Assembly (NCBI GenBank): GCA_950295325.1
Contig: OX485804.1
Location: forward strand, 10,292,001 to 10,356,000
Direction of reading: 5' to 3'
From: Polytrichum commune
Lineage: Eukaryota > Streptophyta > Polytrichopsida > Polytrichales > Polytrichaceae
Length of the DNA stretch: 64,000 bases
Below, one piece after another: positions 43,134 through 55,260 of this stretch. Made by a program: the position numbers and the translations under genes. Numbering within the stretch: position 1 is the stretch's first letter; every line of letters begins with the position of its first letter. The notes under the pieces were generated by a model that did not search any database, had not been told where the DNA came from, and saw only the letters and a list, made by a program, of their open reading frames with translations.

Positions 43134-45409
43134 TCATGAAAACATGCTCACTCGTTGTGGTCGTTCTCCACCTTGTTCTCTTTCACCAGCTTTTCTTCCC
43201 TGACTACCCAGTACTGCAAGACCATGTGACAAATGCTCCCACTCCTCTTCCTGAACCTCCTCAATCTTGGTTTTCTTGAATGGTGGTGGCTCCCGTCCTT
43301 CTAAGATTGCTCGCCGTCGCTCTGCCTTTAAAGCTTCCTCTTCAGCTTTCTCAGCTTCAGCAACTTCAATCTGTTGAATTTTTTTAACGTCTGTTACTTT
43401 GTGCATGTTACCTTCAATCCTGGAGTGGGTTGTCTGCTAGAGGATAATCCAATGTAGACTCTGAAAGGACTGGGGGTGTGTTTATACAGAATACAAACTC
43501 CCAACAAGTGTTGAAATGTTATTTTCTTTGGTCTATGGATTTGAATCCATACTTAGCACAGCCTTATTTTTTTTAAGTGAAAAATAAGCCATATGTGACA
43601 ATGGTGATTATAATGTATGCTTTGATTGAAATAATGCATATCATATATATATATATATATGCATTAATTTCAGATAGGGTCACCTTTGACAATTTCAATT
43701 AAAAATGAAGTAATCTTGAAAGCCCTCCTTGTAGGCCATCTCAGACCTTTAAAGATTGATATTTGATTGCCTTCCTCCCAGCCTATCTCATTTCCTGTGT
43801 GTTCCATCTTTTCTCACACTTCAATCAATGTTGCTCCATTTCAAACAACATGGGCAACATAAAACTGCCATACCTCAACCATGTCCCGAGCAGTGTCTCG
43901 ATAATAGCCTTGCTGCATAAGCTCTAGTTGGCGCCATGCAAACTTTCTGGCAGGGGGTGGATCAAAACTGTTCAATCTGAACAAGGAGTGCAGGCAATGT
44001 TTATAATCAGTAACCGAGGCCCAAGTATCAACAATCAATCCTTCAACAAACAGATACTGCCAACTTATTCTCAAGCCCTACCTAGGAATTACCAAAATTT
44101 CATTGAAATACATTCCAGCGTCTCTTTGTCAACTGACTACAGAAAGCCCCCTTCATTATACGTGCAATTGTCTATATTTTGAAATATATGGCCCAAAACA
44201 TCTACAAAAAGGGCCAATGTAGCCAACCCTCTCTTGCATCCATGAGATGACAAGTAGGATGAAACAAGATGTAACTAATGACCCAGATAAAAGCTACACA
44301 CAACTTCTGTTTGGCAGAGATAACATGTTTTCAAGGTTATTTCTATTATGCATTAACGCATATCTTGAAGAACTCAAATTCAGCAAAATGCAAACACTTA
44401 CTCAAAAGGGATGAATTTAGCTTCGGGGTGGCGTGCGTAGTAAGACTCCACCAAGCGATCCTCTGGAAACTTAATTTTAGGTGCCTTCTTGCATCGTGTT
44501 TTCTTCTGTTCGGGTGGTATTCTGTACCATCAAAGTGTAATCACTGCTTAGAGAGGCATTCCACCCCAGAAATTTCTAGACTACACATGTATTTGGATTG
44601 CAAAGCGGAGGGACTACCGTATATGAGAAAAAGCTTTGCAAGAAATTGACATTGACATACCAAGTAATCTCTTTGGCGAGAAAAATATTGACACTCTGGT
44701 GGAGTAACGAAGCCAGCAGAATTAAAATAGTCACCCGAGAACCCTAAACTCGAGGTTGCTCTTGTGACTTGTTTATTTCGCAGTCACTCTATTGTAGGAT
44801 ACAAGATAGAGGACATAATATGTTGATAAGAGGTGAGCCCCAAAGACCTAATGAAGCTCTTTCTGGATTAATATATTAGTAATTCAAGGTCAAAAAGGAG
44901 GTTTCAGCCCCGAACTTCAATGCAAGGATGCATCAAAAGAAAAATCCATCCTGTCATTAGAATCCACACACCTCCCATTGAACATGCCATCCTACCCAAG
45001 ATCGTGAATTGTTGATTTCGCAGTCATTATTTTGCAGAATAGACAATGGAACACAGAAACTCTTGGTAGAAGGTGAGTCTCAGAGACCTAACAAGGATAG
45101 CATCGGATTGATATACTTGCAATATAGCCTCAACCTTGAATGCAAGGACGCATCCAACCAAAAATACATCCTGAAATCAGATAATATAAACCTCCCATTC
45201 ACCATGCCATCCTACAAAACCCCATCCAAACCCCGCCGAACCTTAAACCCCCAAACCCTATCAATTTGTCAAGCACAACAGGGCGTGTCTCTACGAGACC
45301 GATCGATGGAATACCTCATCACAGCTTCCAGCCATCGAGGTCTGGCGATGATCCCGCCCTTCATCAGCTTCCTGGTCTTGGAGAGCAAGTCTCCCTTCAT
45401 GAACGACAT
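43134..45409 (-). CDS. Mitochondrial small-subunit ribosomal protein mS23, four exons
   Basis: Exons by my splicing: 45315-45409, 44402-44521, 43874-43976 and 43134-43436. They total 621 nt and 206 residues. Phases close at each GT-AG junction (2, 2, 0). The product begins MSFMKGDLLSKTRKLMKG, essentially the plant mS23 (Rsm25/MRPS23 family) N terminus, as I recall it. It continues with KIKFPEDRLVESYYARHPEA (exon 2) and FDPPPARKFAWRQLELMQQG (exon 3), the family's most conserved segment. The C-terminal exon is Lys/Glu-rich, with a probable helix (EVAEAEKAEEEALKAERRR). The protein acts in the mitoribosome small subunit. No cleavable presequence stands out, although the basic N terminus could serve import. 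Introns are 793, 425 and 437 bp. Confidence 0.85.
43643..43660. repeat. (AT)n microsatellite in mS23 intron 3
   Basis: Nine AT units flanked by gcatatc and gcattaat, within the last intron of the mS23 gene. Confidence 0.9.
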
Positions 45410-47875
45410 CGTAAAACCCTTACCCCTAAAACCCTAAACCCTAATCGTCTTCACACCGTCTCACCTCCCACCGCCTTGCGAAATGCTCTTAGTTACCGCA
45501 TTCTAAACCATAAACCACAGAATTCGGCACTTTTTTTTGCACCCTGTTTGAATCACGAAGAGCTTCCTTTCCTTTCTGCTCGATGTCCCTCGGCCTCTGC
45601 AACGAATTGGCTGGCTATGGCTCATAAGAGAGCTCGCAAAGACCAAAGCCATGAGCAAGGATGTTTTCCTAGATTTTGGATAGTGTTTTGTAGATTCTAG
45701 GTTATGCATGGATATTGCAAGTGAGAATTCGTAGATTCTTGGGGAGGTGTGAGGATTTAAGCCTTAGGTTGGGTTACATTAGGGTTTGGGTCCGAAAAAC
45801 TTCGAGTCCAAAGCATCCCTTGAAATGACCCTTACGTTTGGACTCAAAATTGGTCCCAAGCTTGAAGATTGCTTTCTCAAATTAGGAGTAGTATTTCAAT
45901 GAGTGAAGGCCTCAAAGATTTGGTGGGATAATGATGCAACATTAGCATCACCTCATTTTTTTCATACCTTGAACCCTGACCCTATTGTAAAGTCCTTGGG
46001 TCCAAAATTATGTTTTCAAACAATAAGATCGCTTGATTTTGGAAAGAAATAAAATGGTTTGAGACCCTAGTGTAAACCCACCCTAATAGGCCCTAAGGGG
46101 CAAAGCATTTTCTAAGATGTTATTCGTAAAATAATGTTGTCGAGGGTTTCTAGAGAATAATTGTCAAAAGAGAGAAGTTTTGATATGGTTTCATAAAAGG
46201 ACTGCAACCAAATTGTTAGGACTACATAAAATATAAGTGGTCTGATCATGATCAATTTATAAGGAGGAATGTAGAAAATTCATTGTGATCAAAAAGTCGT
46301 TGTTTTGATGAGATAAATTGATGTGATTGGTTGCTATTATAGACACTGTAGATTGTTGGAGAGTTGCAAGCATAATATGATCTTGAATTGATCACATTGT
46401 CAAAATATCTCTTGATATTTGATGACCTGAAATGTCTCCAGAGGTGGTAGATCATTTCAACAATTACAATTGGAGGAGCCTTGGAAGACACAAGGAGATT
46501 GTTATGAATACTCATGGAACATTCCAATTCTAAAGGTATGCCTCTAGGAGGAAGATAGGTAGGCCTAACACGATCCTAGGACACCGTGACATTTCAAAAT
46601 CTTAGGACCTTCAATTTATTATATCTTCTCAAGTGGAATGAAATGACCCCAAATAATAAGACACCAATGGGGGTGATAGGGCATATTAGCATACAACCGT
46701 ACCTCTCATTCATCCAACATAAAAACTTGAACCCCCCCCCCCTGAAAGCCCCTATAGGTTTGTGTGTTGAAGATTGGTGGAGGGTCTAAGCTACTATAGT
46801 TGCACATGGCATACTATTTATTGTGTGTAACTCATGGTAAAAAGAGTTTGTATAGTCTCTAAATACAAACATTACGGTAGTATTCAACTCCAAATGGTAA
46901 ACCACGATATGTGAAATTTCGGAGCTTTTGATTTGAGGGCCCATCGTTTGAAATTTACTTGAGTAACCTTTGTATCATTTATTTGTTGGCTAATGATGAA
47001 TACAACCTTACTTATGTACGAAGTTTCCTAAATAGAACTAAGTGGTGGACCACATTACATTGGTTGTGGAGATACTAGGTTGGTAGATGTAACCCTTCAA
47101 AATTGTGCATCTTATGTGTAATTCCTACCACTACCAACATATGAAACCTAAATAATGACTTTGCGTTGGTAGGAGAACAATACGAATCTACCATTATGAT
47201 AGATTTGCAAATTTTCCAGTGACATAGGACAAGTTTCCATCGACACATGATAATTGCCCACGATTCATATGATTGTAATGCATCCTATTTGAACAAAATG
47301 TAAAACAATGAATATCTTAGAAAGCTCTTTTTATAAGATGCATAAGGTCAGTGTAAGCTTGTATAGACATTCTTCACTCTTTACGCCATTGTGTTTGGGT
47401 TTCTAGGAGAAAGAACAATCATACAACATAAATGTAAGTGACTCCGCATGAAGTCCTCAACCATAAGTCTAATATTAGTCATAGTTATTGTTTGTGGTAA
47501 AAATAATTGGACCAAACTTTGGGGCACGGGGAGGTCACTCAGTATGATTTTTGTGTACCACGTGCGGCGGAGGGGTATTTGTTTAGGGGCTATTTACCTC
47601 CAAGGCACGAATTAAAAGCTCCCTATAATTACATAATATTCTAAAATGGCCTATTTTTTTGTACCCTACCATTACTTATAATGCCCATGTCATTGAAATT
47701 TTTTGTAGTCTATATTCCTTTTAATTAAAAAAACTGAATTTAAGAATGTATGTAATGCAAAAGTGATGGGAAAAACATGGCAAAAAAAAAAATTACGTAC
47801 CATTGCAAAAACCAAGTACAAAAACTTAAAGTGAAAATACAAAAAGAAGACTTAGGATGGAATACAACATGATTG
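45410..47875. other. Upstream region of mS23, then intergenic repeats
   Basis: About 45410-45720 should hold the mS23 promoter and leader; it is GC-richer and unlike the flanking repeats. Beyond lie the second copies of the 38.1/38.8 kb repeat (46085-46180 and 46350-46440), a family-F end with a C run near 46680-46745, and AT-rich DNA with no gene recognised. Confidence 0.45.
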
Positions 47876-48013
47876 AGTGTGTGTTTACAAACACAACAAT
47901 ATTGTGTGTGTGTTTACAAACACAACAATATTGTGTGTGTGTTTACAAACACAACAATATTGTGTGTGTGTTTACAAACACAACAATATTGTGTGTGTGT
48001 TTACAAACACAAC
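47876..48013 (+). repeat. 29-bp minisatellite, about 4.7 copies
   Basis: The repeated unit is ttacaaacacaacaatattg plus tgtgtgtgt, with starts at 47885, 47914, 47943, 47972 and 48001, nearly identical. Each unit contains the palindrome acaatattgt and the foldback gtgttt-ac-aaacac. Because 29 is not a multiple of three and no stop arises, two overlapping frames stay open and give Cys/Gln/Asn/Thr-rich translations; these are not taken as genes. Confidence 0.92.
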
Positions 48014-48109
48014 ACCCGCTCCATAAAAATCCTTTATTCAAAATCACTTTACATGCTAGTGAAGACCAAAACCATATAGTGTGAAACACTTTAAGCTTGG
48101 TCATGAATC

Positions 48110-48430
48110 TTATATAGTTCGTTTTGTCACAAACTTGGACAGTTGCTCTGAATCATTCCTATCAAGAGTGTACACCTCATTTGTAGAATTGTAGCTCATG
48201 GCTACCGTAGATATAATGCAATCTACATCAATCCATTTGCTATCCGTATGATCATACTTAAATTTGTTACGACCTAGATATTTTCTATAATATTGCAACA
48301 TTACTTCGATGTGGGGATTATTAGGATTTCTCCTCCCTGATTCCTCCGTTCGAGCAAGGAGGTCAACCGCTTGCCTAAGTACTCCAAATTGTTTCCCATT
48401 GCGCCGCCGCATAGCCTGCACCCTACCCAC
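48110..48430 (-). CDS. Possible exon of an unrecognised protein (106 codons)
   Basis: The frame has balanced, protein-like composition: RRRNGKQFGVLRQAVDLLAR, then VMLQYYRKYLGRNKFKYDHT, DSKWIDVDCII and TLDRNDSEQLSKFV. A possible splice acceptor (ttgtcag) lies just upstream at about 48441-48447, from which the frame would read SSWWVGRVQAM. This suggests that the first Met is internal and the segment is a 3' exon ending at TAA 48110. I do not recognise the family. It may be transposon-derived, given the repeat-rich surroundings. No upstream exon could be joined. Confidence 0.4.
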   Translation of the reverse strand: MGRVQAMRRRNGKQFGVLRQAVDLLARTEESGRRNPNNPHIEVMLQYYRKYLGRNKFKYDHTDSKWIDVDCIISTVAMSYNSTNEVYTLDRNDSEQLSKFVTKRTI

Positions 48431-48441
48431 CCACCATGAAC

Positions 48442-48579
48442 TGACAACCCTAATTCGATAAATGTGGAGTAGAACTTCAACTTAAAGCCATTGCATTAAA
48501 GATGTGTTTGATTGTCATGACTCACATCTAAGTATAGTGACAACCCTAATTCGATAAATGTGGAGTAGAACTTCAACTT
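48442..48579 (+). repeat. Perfect 42-bp direct repeat, 96 bp apart
   Basis: Positions 48442-48483 and 48538-48579 are identical (tgacaaccctaattcgataa through gagtagaacttcaactt). The 54 bp between them and the outer flanks are not similar. Complete identity implies a recent duplication. Confidence 0.9.
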
Positions 48580-49101
48580 GATCACTACAAGTGGAGAAAG
48601 AAACTGAACTCATACATACATGACTGGATCTTGGAAAGTTACATCATAAAACACAGGCCATCTACAATGGATGATTTGTTGTTTTAGTTTTCTTAAGGTG
48701 AAGATATTATTGCACTAGGGTAGGACTAAAATCCTCGCCCGGAACAAAGTGAAGTGGATAAGGAATAAGAATGAGTCTTGGCATTTGGGATTTAGGATTC
48801 ATACTTGGAACTTAGGGACGGTTCACGCTACACTTCCAACGTCCAAAATCCGACAATATCTAAACAAGAACAAAACAAAAGGGAAAGGATTAAAAAGACA
48901 AGGAAGTGGATAAGGGATAAGCTTAGGGGCTAAAATTGGGATAGAGTCTTTGGGACTTCATCTTTCGCACACGGAACCCCTCACAAATTGATTACAATTA
49001 CATAGAGCACTTCAAGGTTCCATTCTGAAGAAATTTTCTCATGATTCTTGGAATATGCTTGGACACAGAATGGTGGATAGAAAATTCGTCACCAAGTGTA
49101 A
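48580..49101. other. Intergenic, no gene seen
   Basis: AT-rich, with no repeat or coding match found. Confidence 0.4.
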
Positions 49102-49109
49102 CTCTAGAG

Positions 49110-49803
49110 CAGGGCTAATTTTTCACAAAGTTTTTGCCCGTCCACGTCCAAAAAGCTTGAATTGAAAGGCAAAAAAAATTGCAACCCGTCCCAAAACCGG
49201 TAATTTCTAAACCAACCCGTCCATGGAAAGGTTAAAGAAAAAACAACCCATCCCAAAACCGGTTTGAAAATGAAAATACCCGTCCCGCAAGAGGTATAAA
49301 TAAGTTTCTTACAATGTTGGTAAAAAATTAGGGGAAAAAAAAAAAAAAAAACCGAAAGATGTCGACATGTGACTGGTTGCACTTGGAAACAATAGGATCT
49401 TGACAAATTATGCCTTCAATGTTCGTCAGTTATATGTCTTTTGCTGTCGATTCTCATCTTTCCAGTCCACCCCATTCTAAATTTTGTGGTTGATGAATTA
49501 ATGTATGCAGGTGAATCAAGCACTTCAAGATTGATATTTTGATTGGGTATTAGTGGTTTGATTGCATTATGCTTATATTCACATATCATATATGACATAA
49601 TGTAACTGATATTTGTATCATTTTTTTTTTTGGAAAAAAATTTCAAAAAAATGTTATTTTTAGAACCTGTCCAAAGTGAATTTGACACGTCCAAAAACCC
49701 GGTTCATTTTCTAAGAACCCGTCCACTGCAAATGTTTTTTTTTTTTTTTTTTTTATGAACATGTCCCTGGACATGTTAGGGACCTTGTGAAAAATCACCA
49801 CTG
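49110..49803. mobile_element. Non-autonomous hAT-like element with 8-bp target duplication
   Basis: The left end is CAGGGCTAATTTTTCACAAA. The right end reads, as its complement, CAGTGGTGATTTTTCACAAG. Flanks are ctctagag (49102-49109) and ctttagag (49804-49811), an 8-bp duplication with one mismatch, as expected for hAT elements, whose ends begin CAG. The interior is rich in CCCGTCC words and homopolymers (A run near 49335, 20-base T run at 49735-49754). No transposase is present, so mobilisation would depend on an autonomous relative. Confidence 0.85.
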
Positions 49804-49811
49804 CTTTAGAG

Positions 49812-51273
49812 GTCCCTAATTTTATCAGTGACCTAATTTTGACACATGTTTTGGGTCCAAAAGTGGACAGCTATGTACTTCAAAATGAAACATTACTAAG
49901 ATAGGCATGCCTTAGATGGAAACTTTTCTCATTGCACCAATGAACGGGGAGAACCGATCGCTAGTTGCAGATGAACCGGTTGATTTTGAGAAATAACCGG
50001 TTGAAGTTCAAGACTCCAACATAATTACCGATCATTTTAGAGGAATCTATGGATTATACATCAAACCAATAGAGAAAAAAATTCAAAGATCACAACAATG
50101 TAATTGGTTGGACTTGGAAACACTAGAATTTTGACTGATTATGCCCAGAAGCCTCCCTGGACACTACATTGCACCCATTGCTCATAAGCCTCATAGGATA
50201 TGAAACATACAATTAGTATGAGGTGATTAACAAATCCAAATCATGCCCATAGGCCATTTGAGCAAGTAGTCCAATCTCTTTTCAACACGTGCGTTTTTAA
50301 TTTGCACACCTAAGCACACACCACTCAAATATAGGTGTCCAGGTTATTGTTGTGTTGGATTTAGGCACCTCTACCTTAATGATATTATTCTGCAGATCAT
50401 CGGTTGAGAGGAGGCTCACATTAACCTCCTTGGAGCACATAACCACTCTTTACTTTCATCAGTCTGAATATGATAAACTTTCATGAACTGATTGCCATGA
50501 CCTGATTCAAAGGTCTGTGCAAGCAGTGCTCTTGATGCTGGTAAGGAAGTCAAAGAAGAAGCCAATGTCGCTGGATTCCATAGTTTAAATAAGTAAATCA
50601 AATTCCACCATAACATTACCTTCATCTCCAATGCGTTGGATCGTGATAAATTTAGTGTCCATCCAGCAAGTCAAGTAAAATTAAACATCATCATTTTACT
50701 TGGAGCATACACCAAGAAAACATCAAACAAGTTACGAGCAATGCAAATCACACAATAGTAGGGATAACATGCAAAGTGATCATACAGTTCATTCCTCACT
50801 TGAAAAGCTGTCTCAATACAGTAAGTCCACTGCACTAAGAACATCCAAATGGATCCTAATGGCACCATACTATTCCCTTGAATATAAGGAGATGCACAAA
50901 GTTTGTTCAAAGTTGAGGAAGGAAATGTCAACAAATTGCATATCACCTGACTAAGTGTACAAATTTCAACAGTGGCCTTTCCAACAGGCAAGAGTAAGTC
51001 GCAGGAGGGTACTTTTCCCCCTCCTACAAGGTTCAAAACACCAAGAATGCTTCCTATTCACAGATCACCAGGTATCTAATTCACCGCCCAAGTAAGCTTA
51101 GCCTGAGACGTCAAGTCATATCTGTCTCTCAAAGGCTCATCAGATGCTATTGTTCTGGATATCCCCAGAAGCAATGAAAGCCTCCCTAGTTAGTGTTCAG
51201 CAATTTGTTGGGCAGTTTTTATTGTTTGAACCTGGAAATGTACAATACCTAGAGACCTATGCAAAACAGGTAC
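49812..51273. other. Intergenic and LRB 3' region
   Basis: Family-H fragments lie at about 50150-50350 (cacaccactcaaatataggt). The last few hundred bases before 51273 probably include the 3' untranslated region of the BTB gene. No separate gene is recognised. Confidence 0.45.
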
Positions 51274-54200
51274 TCAAGAAAATGGGGGCTGCTTCTTGAT
51301 GGTAAGCTCAGCTCGAAGATGAACAATATTATCCCGGAAGTATGGAGAATCTTCAGCAATGAAATCCTGCCATTGCATTCCAAAAAGGTTGCGGTAACCA
51401 ACAGCCTTGCCACCTGTGAAAATATAGCTCCCCTTCGATTTTGGCATAAACTCCCAGGTGGGCTTCATTCTTGCTGCAAACTCATAGTCGACAGCAAAGC
51501 TCACAGAGCCCTTCTCCTGAAATACAAGACACATCCCAATTGGCACATCAGAAGCAAAAAATTGTGATTACTTATGTTGCATGACTTATCATTTGTTGGG
51601 CAAGTACGTAGAAATGATACAGGAGCACAGTTTGACTCAAATTACAACAGATAATAAATATCACCCAGCAATCATGCTTAAGCTGGGACCATTAAATGAA
51701 TGAATGAATGATGCATACCTGCATGCCAAGGAAGAGCCCGAAGCATTTACATTGGCCCTGTTGATCCAAGTTACAGTGAGCTGACAGGAAGAATCCTTGG
51801 CCACCCAAGTGAAAGGCCTGAGAATAGACTCGCCCTTGAGGGAAAAGTGCCTTACATTCATCAATTTTCAGATCGAGATAAACAAGGCACTGATTTGACG
51901 TGTCAAAATCCACCACTTTTACTGGCCTGTACTTATAAGCTCGCTCACAATAACGTTTGTGGTAGGTCTCCTCCATGGCTAGCTGACGCTGCCGGTGTGA
52001 TGGCTCAGCTTTGAAGAAGAGAGCTTCAAGAACTAACTTAGATGCTAATTCGTGTTCTAAATCTGAACAGTTCAGGACTTTTCGAAGTTTCCTACTTGAC
52101 ATCATGGGAAAACGGATCAGCCTGACTAGCCGGGAGCCCAAAACTTCACGCCGATCTTCCAGTTTGTGGTAATGATGGCGTGCCCATCTCAATGCAAAAT
52201 CATAGACTGCATCCTCACTTGCAACCTGTAAATCATCACTTGAAAGTACTGCTTCTACTCCAGCAAGTGGTAGATTCATAACTTCCTCAATGAATCTGTC
52301 ATAAGTCGGCACAAGTCATGAGAATCTATCACATAAGCGAGTATAATGCCACATCATGAAAACATATTACCAGAGATGCAATGTCACAAAGAGTACCAGA
52401 AATTAGGACACTAGAAACCATCTAAAATGGAACTGTTTCATAGGTAACCACTACATGCTCCAACATAAGATAATTGAAAGTCGAGACATGTTGCATAAAC
52501 AAGCAACCCACCTTGTGATATCTTTGAAACGTGTTGCCAAATACGTCCGGGCTGTATCTGTCAAAGGCTGTACAGCCTCTGCAAGAAGGATACTGTGAGG
52601 AAGGTCAAGATACAGTAGTGCAGACTCTGCCGTCATAGGCATATTTCGAAGCAAGCGGCTGCAGTATCTCATACATGTTGCAACTTCATATTTATCAGCT
52701 GCCATGAGAACATCCAGCACAGTAGATGGACTACTGGCCTGAACTCTTCCACTGTACATAAATTGGAGCAAGTCCATCAGTGGTACCTCCTCTGCACAAA
52801 TGTTTTCAGTGTCAGAACTTCAGTGATGGAGCTTGGTTACTGCAAAATACCCTCATCATGCTTGCACAACCCACCAATGATTACATCAGCAAGATAACCA
52901 GCACACATTCATGTGTAAGCTACAGAGTAACCAATACTCTTTGGAAGAATGCTTGTTTTATCTTCATTACATTACAATCAGAGGGAACAGAAACCAGTTG
53001 CATATTCAGTGCAACCAGATAAGGGATAGTTACTGGTGGTAAAAGGAGATGCCAGTCCCTCATTTGGTAGTAAAACACATACTCGTGTCTTACCTGATGG
53101 AGTGATTCGAAGAGTGACATCTCGTTGCTCTGACTCCCGCATCCCATTTGAGAAGAGCTTTAACCCAACACAGGATTTCTTTAGTTAAAGACAAATCAAT
53201 TACATGCTCTTGTCATTCTTCTTGAAAATATATCAGTGTGCAAGATGACCGTAAAAGTAATGTCAAACATAGCATTAAAATGTTCTAGATGGAGTCCAAG
53301 CAACCTTGTCAGACATGAGTTAATGCCTAAATAGGGTTGAATATAGAAAGAATAAGGCATGGGCAGAACTATGTGAGTACAGGTTGGTAAGGAGTCCTTC
53401 ATATTCTTCTTGATGTTTGCTAAAGACACAACAAATACAGGCTCACGTTATCAAATCTTTGAGGCCAACATGGCTATCAAGCTGTGCACGTACCTTATAG
53501 AAATATGGACTTTTGGCAGCCAGTATGGCAGAGCTGATGTGCACAGTCTTGCTACTTAAGACCACAGCTGTATCCATACTCCATGAACCACCAGAAGCAG
53601 CACCACCATCATCACCTGCGTTAAATAGGCACACAAAATCCTTCAAGCTCATCAGAAAATCAGTATCATCTTAACACCTCAAGTCCTATTCACATTCACA
53701 TTGTCTGTAGTACAATCCTCCGAATAATGCAATTCACAGGCTATTCCCAACAAATTTGAACAAACGGTAATGAAGTGCAGAATGAGCAACTACGGCCACT
53801 CTTCATAACAGCATTCCTAAACAGGTATCAATTCCTCACACAAGTGCATGTAATAAAACGAACCTCCAGGCGTAGAGTACATGCTATTGCCTCCACATGG
53901 CTCCTCAATCATGGCTACAGCTTCTTCATCCCCACAGTCCTCATGTGCTACATCATCACTCACATACATAACCTGCTCTTCTTGACCCTCCCCTAGTTGA
54001 GCTTCTGAAAGACCGCCTAGCAGCTTTGAAACCCCTTCCACAACTGGCACATGCCACCATGCTGTCAGCAAGAGATCTACTCAAGCCCACAGAACACCAA
54101 TATAGCATGCGAACAACCCTAAATTCTGACTAAACTACACAAGGACAGAGACAAACTAATAATTATCAACCAGCCTGATAGCAGGTACACTTATTCATAG

Positions 54201-54950
54201 CTGAGGCACTTAAGACAATCCATTCTCATGTTACAGTCAACATCTCATTCTCCACTTTTTATCAGCACTGCACACAGTCATCTGTTGAGATAATGAGATA
54301 CTCTGCGTGATGTTGCAGATACCTTACACATTATTCACACTAGCATATCAGGAAAGCGCATGCTCCATGCCAGGTATGGAAGACAGTAGAGAGAGAGAGA
54401 GAGGAAAAATGTTATAGGATGAAACAAATATCGGTCATTATTATGGTGAGCTCTGGCTCTATATTAGTTTTCATTGCGAGACCGAATAAGACTGGACAGC
54501 AAAATGGACACGGATATCCAGATCAGCAACTCCTGAGGATTACATAGTGGAAGGGGCATATGAAAGAGAAAATCACTATGTTCCACCACCCACTCCCACA
54601 TCTAACGGATGTGTTTCAGAACCTACAGCTCCAAATGCAGTTAACGAGAGGAAACCCTTGTAAAGGAAGTCATCACAGCTTCAACTAAGTCATCCAGTTT
54701 CTGGCCACGGGGGAAAGGGAGGAAGGCAAAGTCCGAAGAAACAAACGAAACCCAACGAACCTGCTTCTGTGTTACGGTCAGCGCGTCGCCGTTTCTTTTG
54801 CCTTGCACTTGTACTATCCCCATCATTCTTCTCCGAAACTGCAACCACTTCAATCCGCAGCATCCTGTCCGAGAAGTTGCTGTCGTTGAATGCAAATGTG
54901 TATGTCGTAGGGGCTGACATGCCCCCGCTGCTGCAACCCTCGTGATCCAT
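51274..54950 (-). CDS. BTB/POZ-BACK protein of the LRB/POB1 group, seven exons
   Basis: Exons by my splicing: 54761-54950, 53864-54061, 53494-53615, 53094-53157, 52512-52791, 51719-52295 and 51274-51516. They total 1674 nt and 557 residues, with all six GT-AG phases closing. The family is about 560 residues. After an acidic N terminus with a basic nuclear-localisation-like ARQKKRRR, the BTB domain (about 140-240) holds [20 protein letters not shown], then [14 protein letters not shown] and [20 protein letters not shown]. The BACK domain follows ([30 protein letters not shown]). A MATH-like C-terminal region ends [11 protein letters not shown]. Arabidopsis relatives (LRB1-3, POB1) are CUL3 substrate adaptors acting in the nucleus on phytochrome/PIF3 signalling. 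That role here is inference from the family. Confidence 0.93.
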
Positions 54951-55260
54951 ATGGATGGACAGACAGATCTGCTCCGCTCCAATATGAAGCTCTCTTACAT
55001 CCTCTGCGTCTATAAAACGATGTTCCCTTATCCCACAAAGTCCAATTCTCTTCTCGTCAAGATAACCGTAGCCACCTTCCTACCTATTCCTCTTAACACA
55101 CTCTTCGCAAATAAAAAGAAACTTTATCTTACATGAAAAAGGTACACCCAGTGACGATAAGGCTTGATGATGTGATCTACCAGAGTCCTACGGAGAGCTT
55201 CGACGTGACATAGCCAACGAACATGATAGCTTCATCTTGTAGTTTTCCTTCTCATGGCAC
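54951..55260 (-). promoter_or_regulatory. Presumed leader and promoter of the LRB gene
   Basis: Sequence just upstream of the ATG on the minus strand, free of MITE matches and richer in C+T on the plus strand. No TATA box or transcription start could be fixed. Confidence 0.3.

Noticed and set aside
45009-45700. Two plus-strand frames of over 140 codons
   Set aside because: They run antisense over mS23 exon 1 and its upstream region. The minus-strand gene explains the sequence constraint.
47876-48013. Possible CRISPR-like array
   Set aside because: The units are contiguous without unique spacers, so it is an ordinary tandem repeat.
47857-48084. Overlapping 75- and 68-codon Cys/Gln-rich frames
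   Set aside because: They are produced by the 29-bp minisatellite, which lacks stops in these frames. There is no start context or other support.
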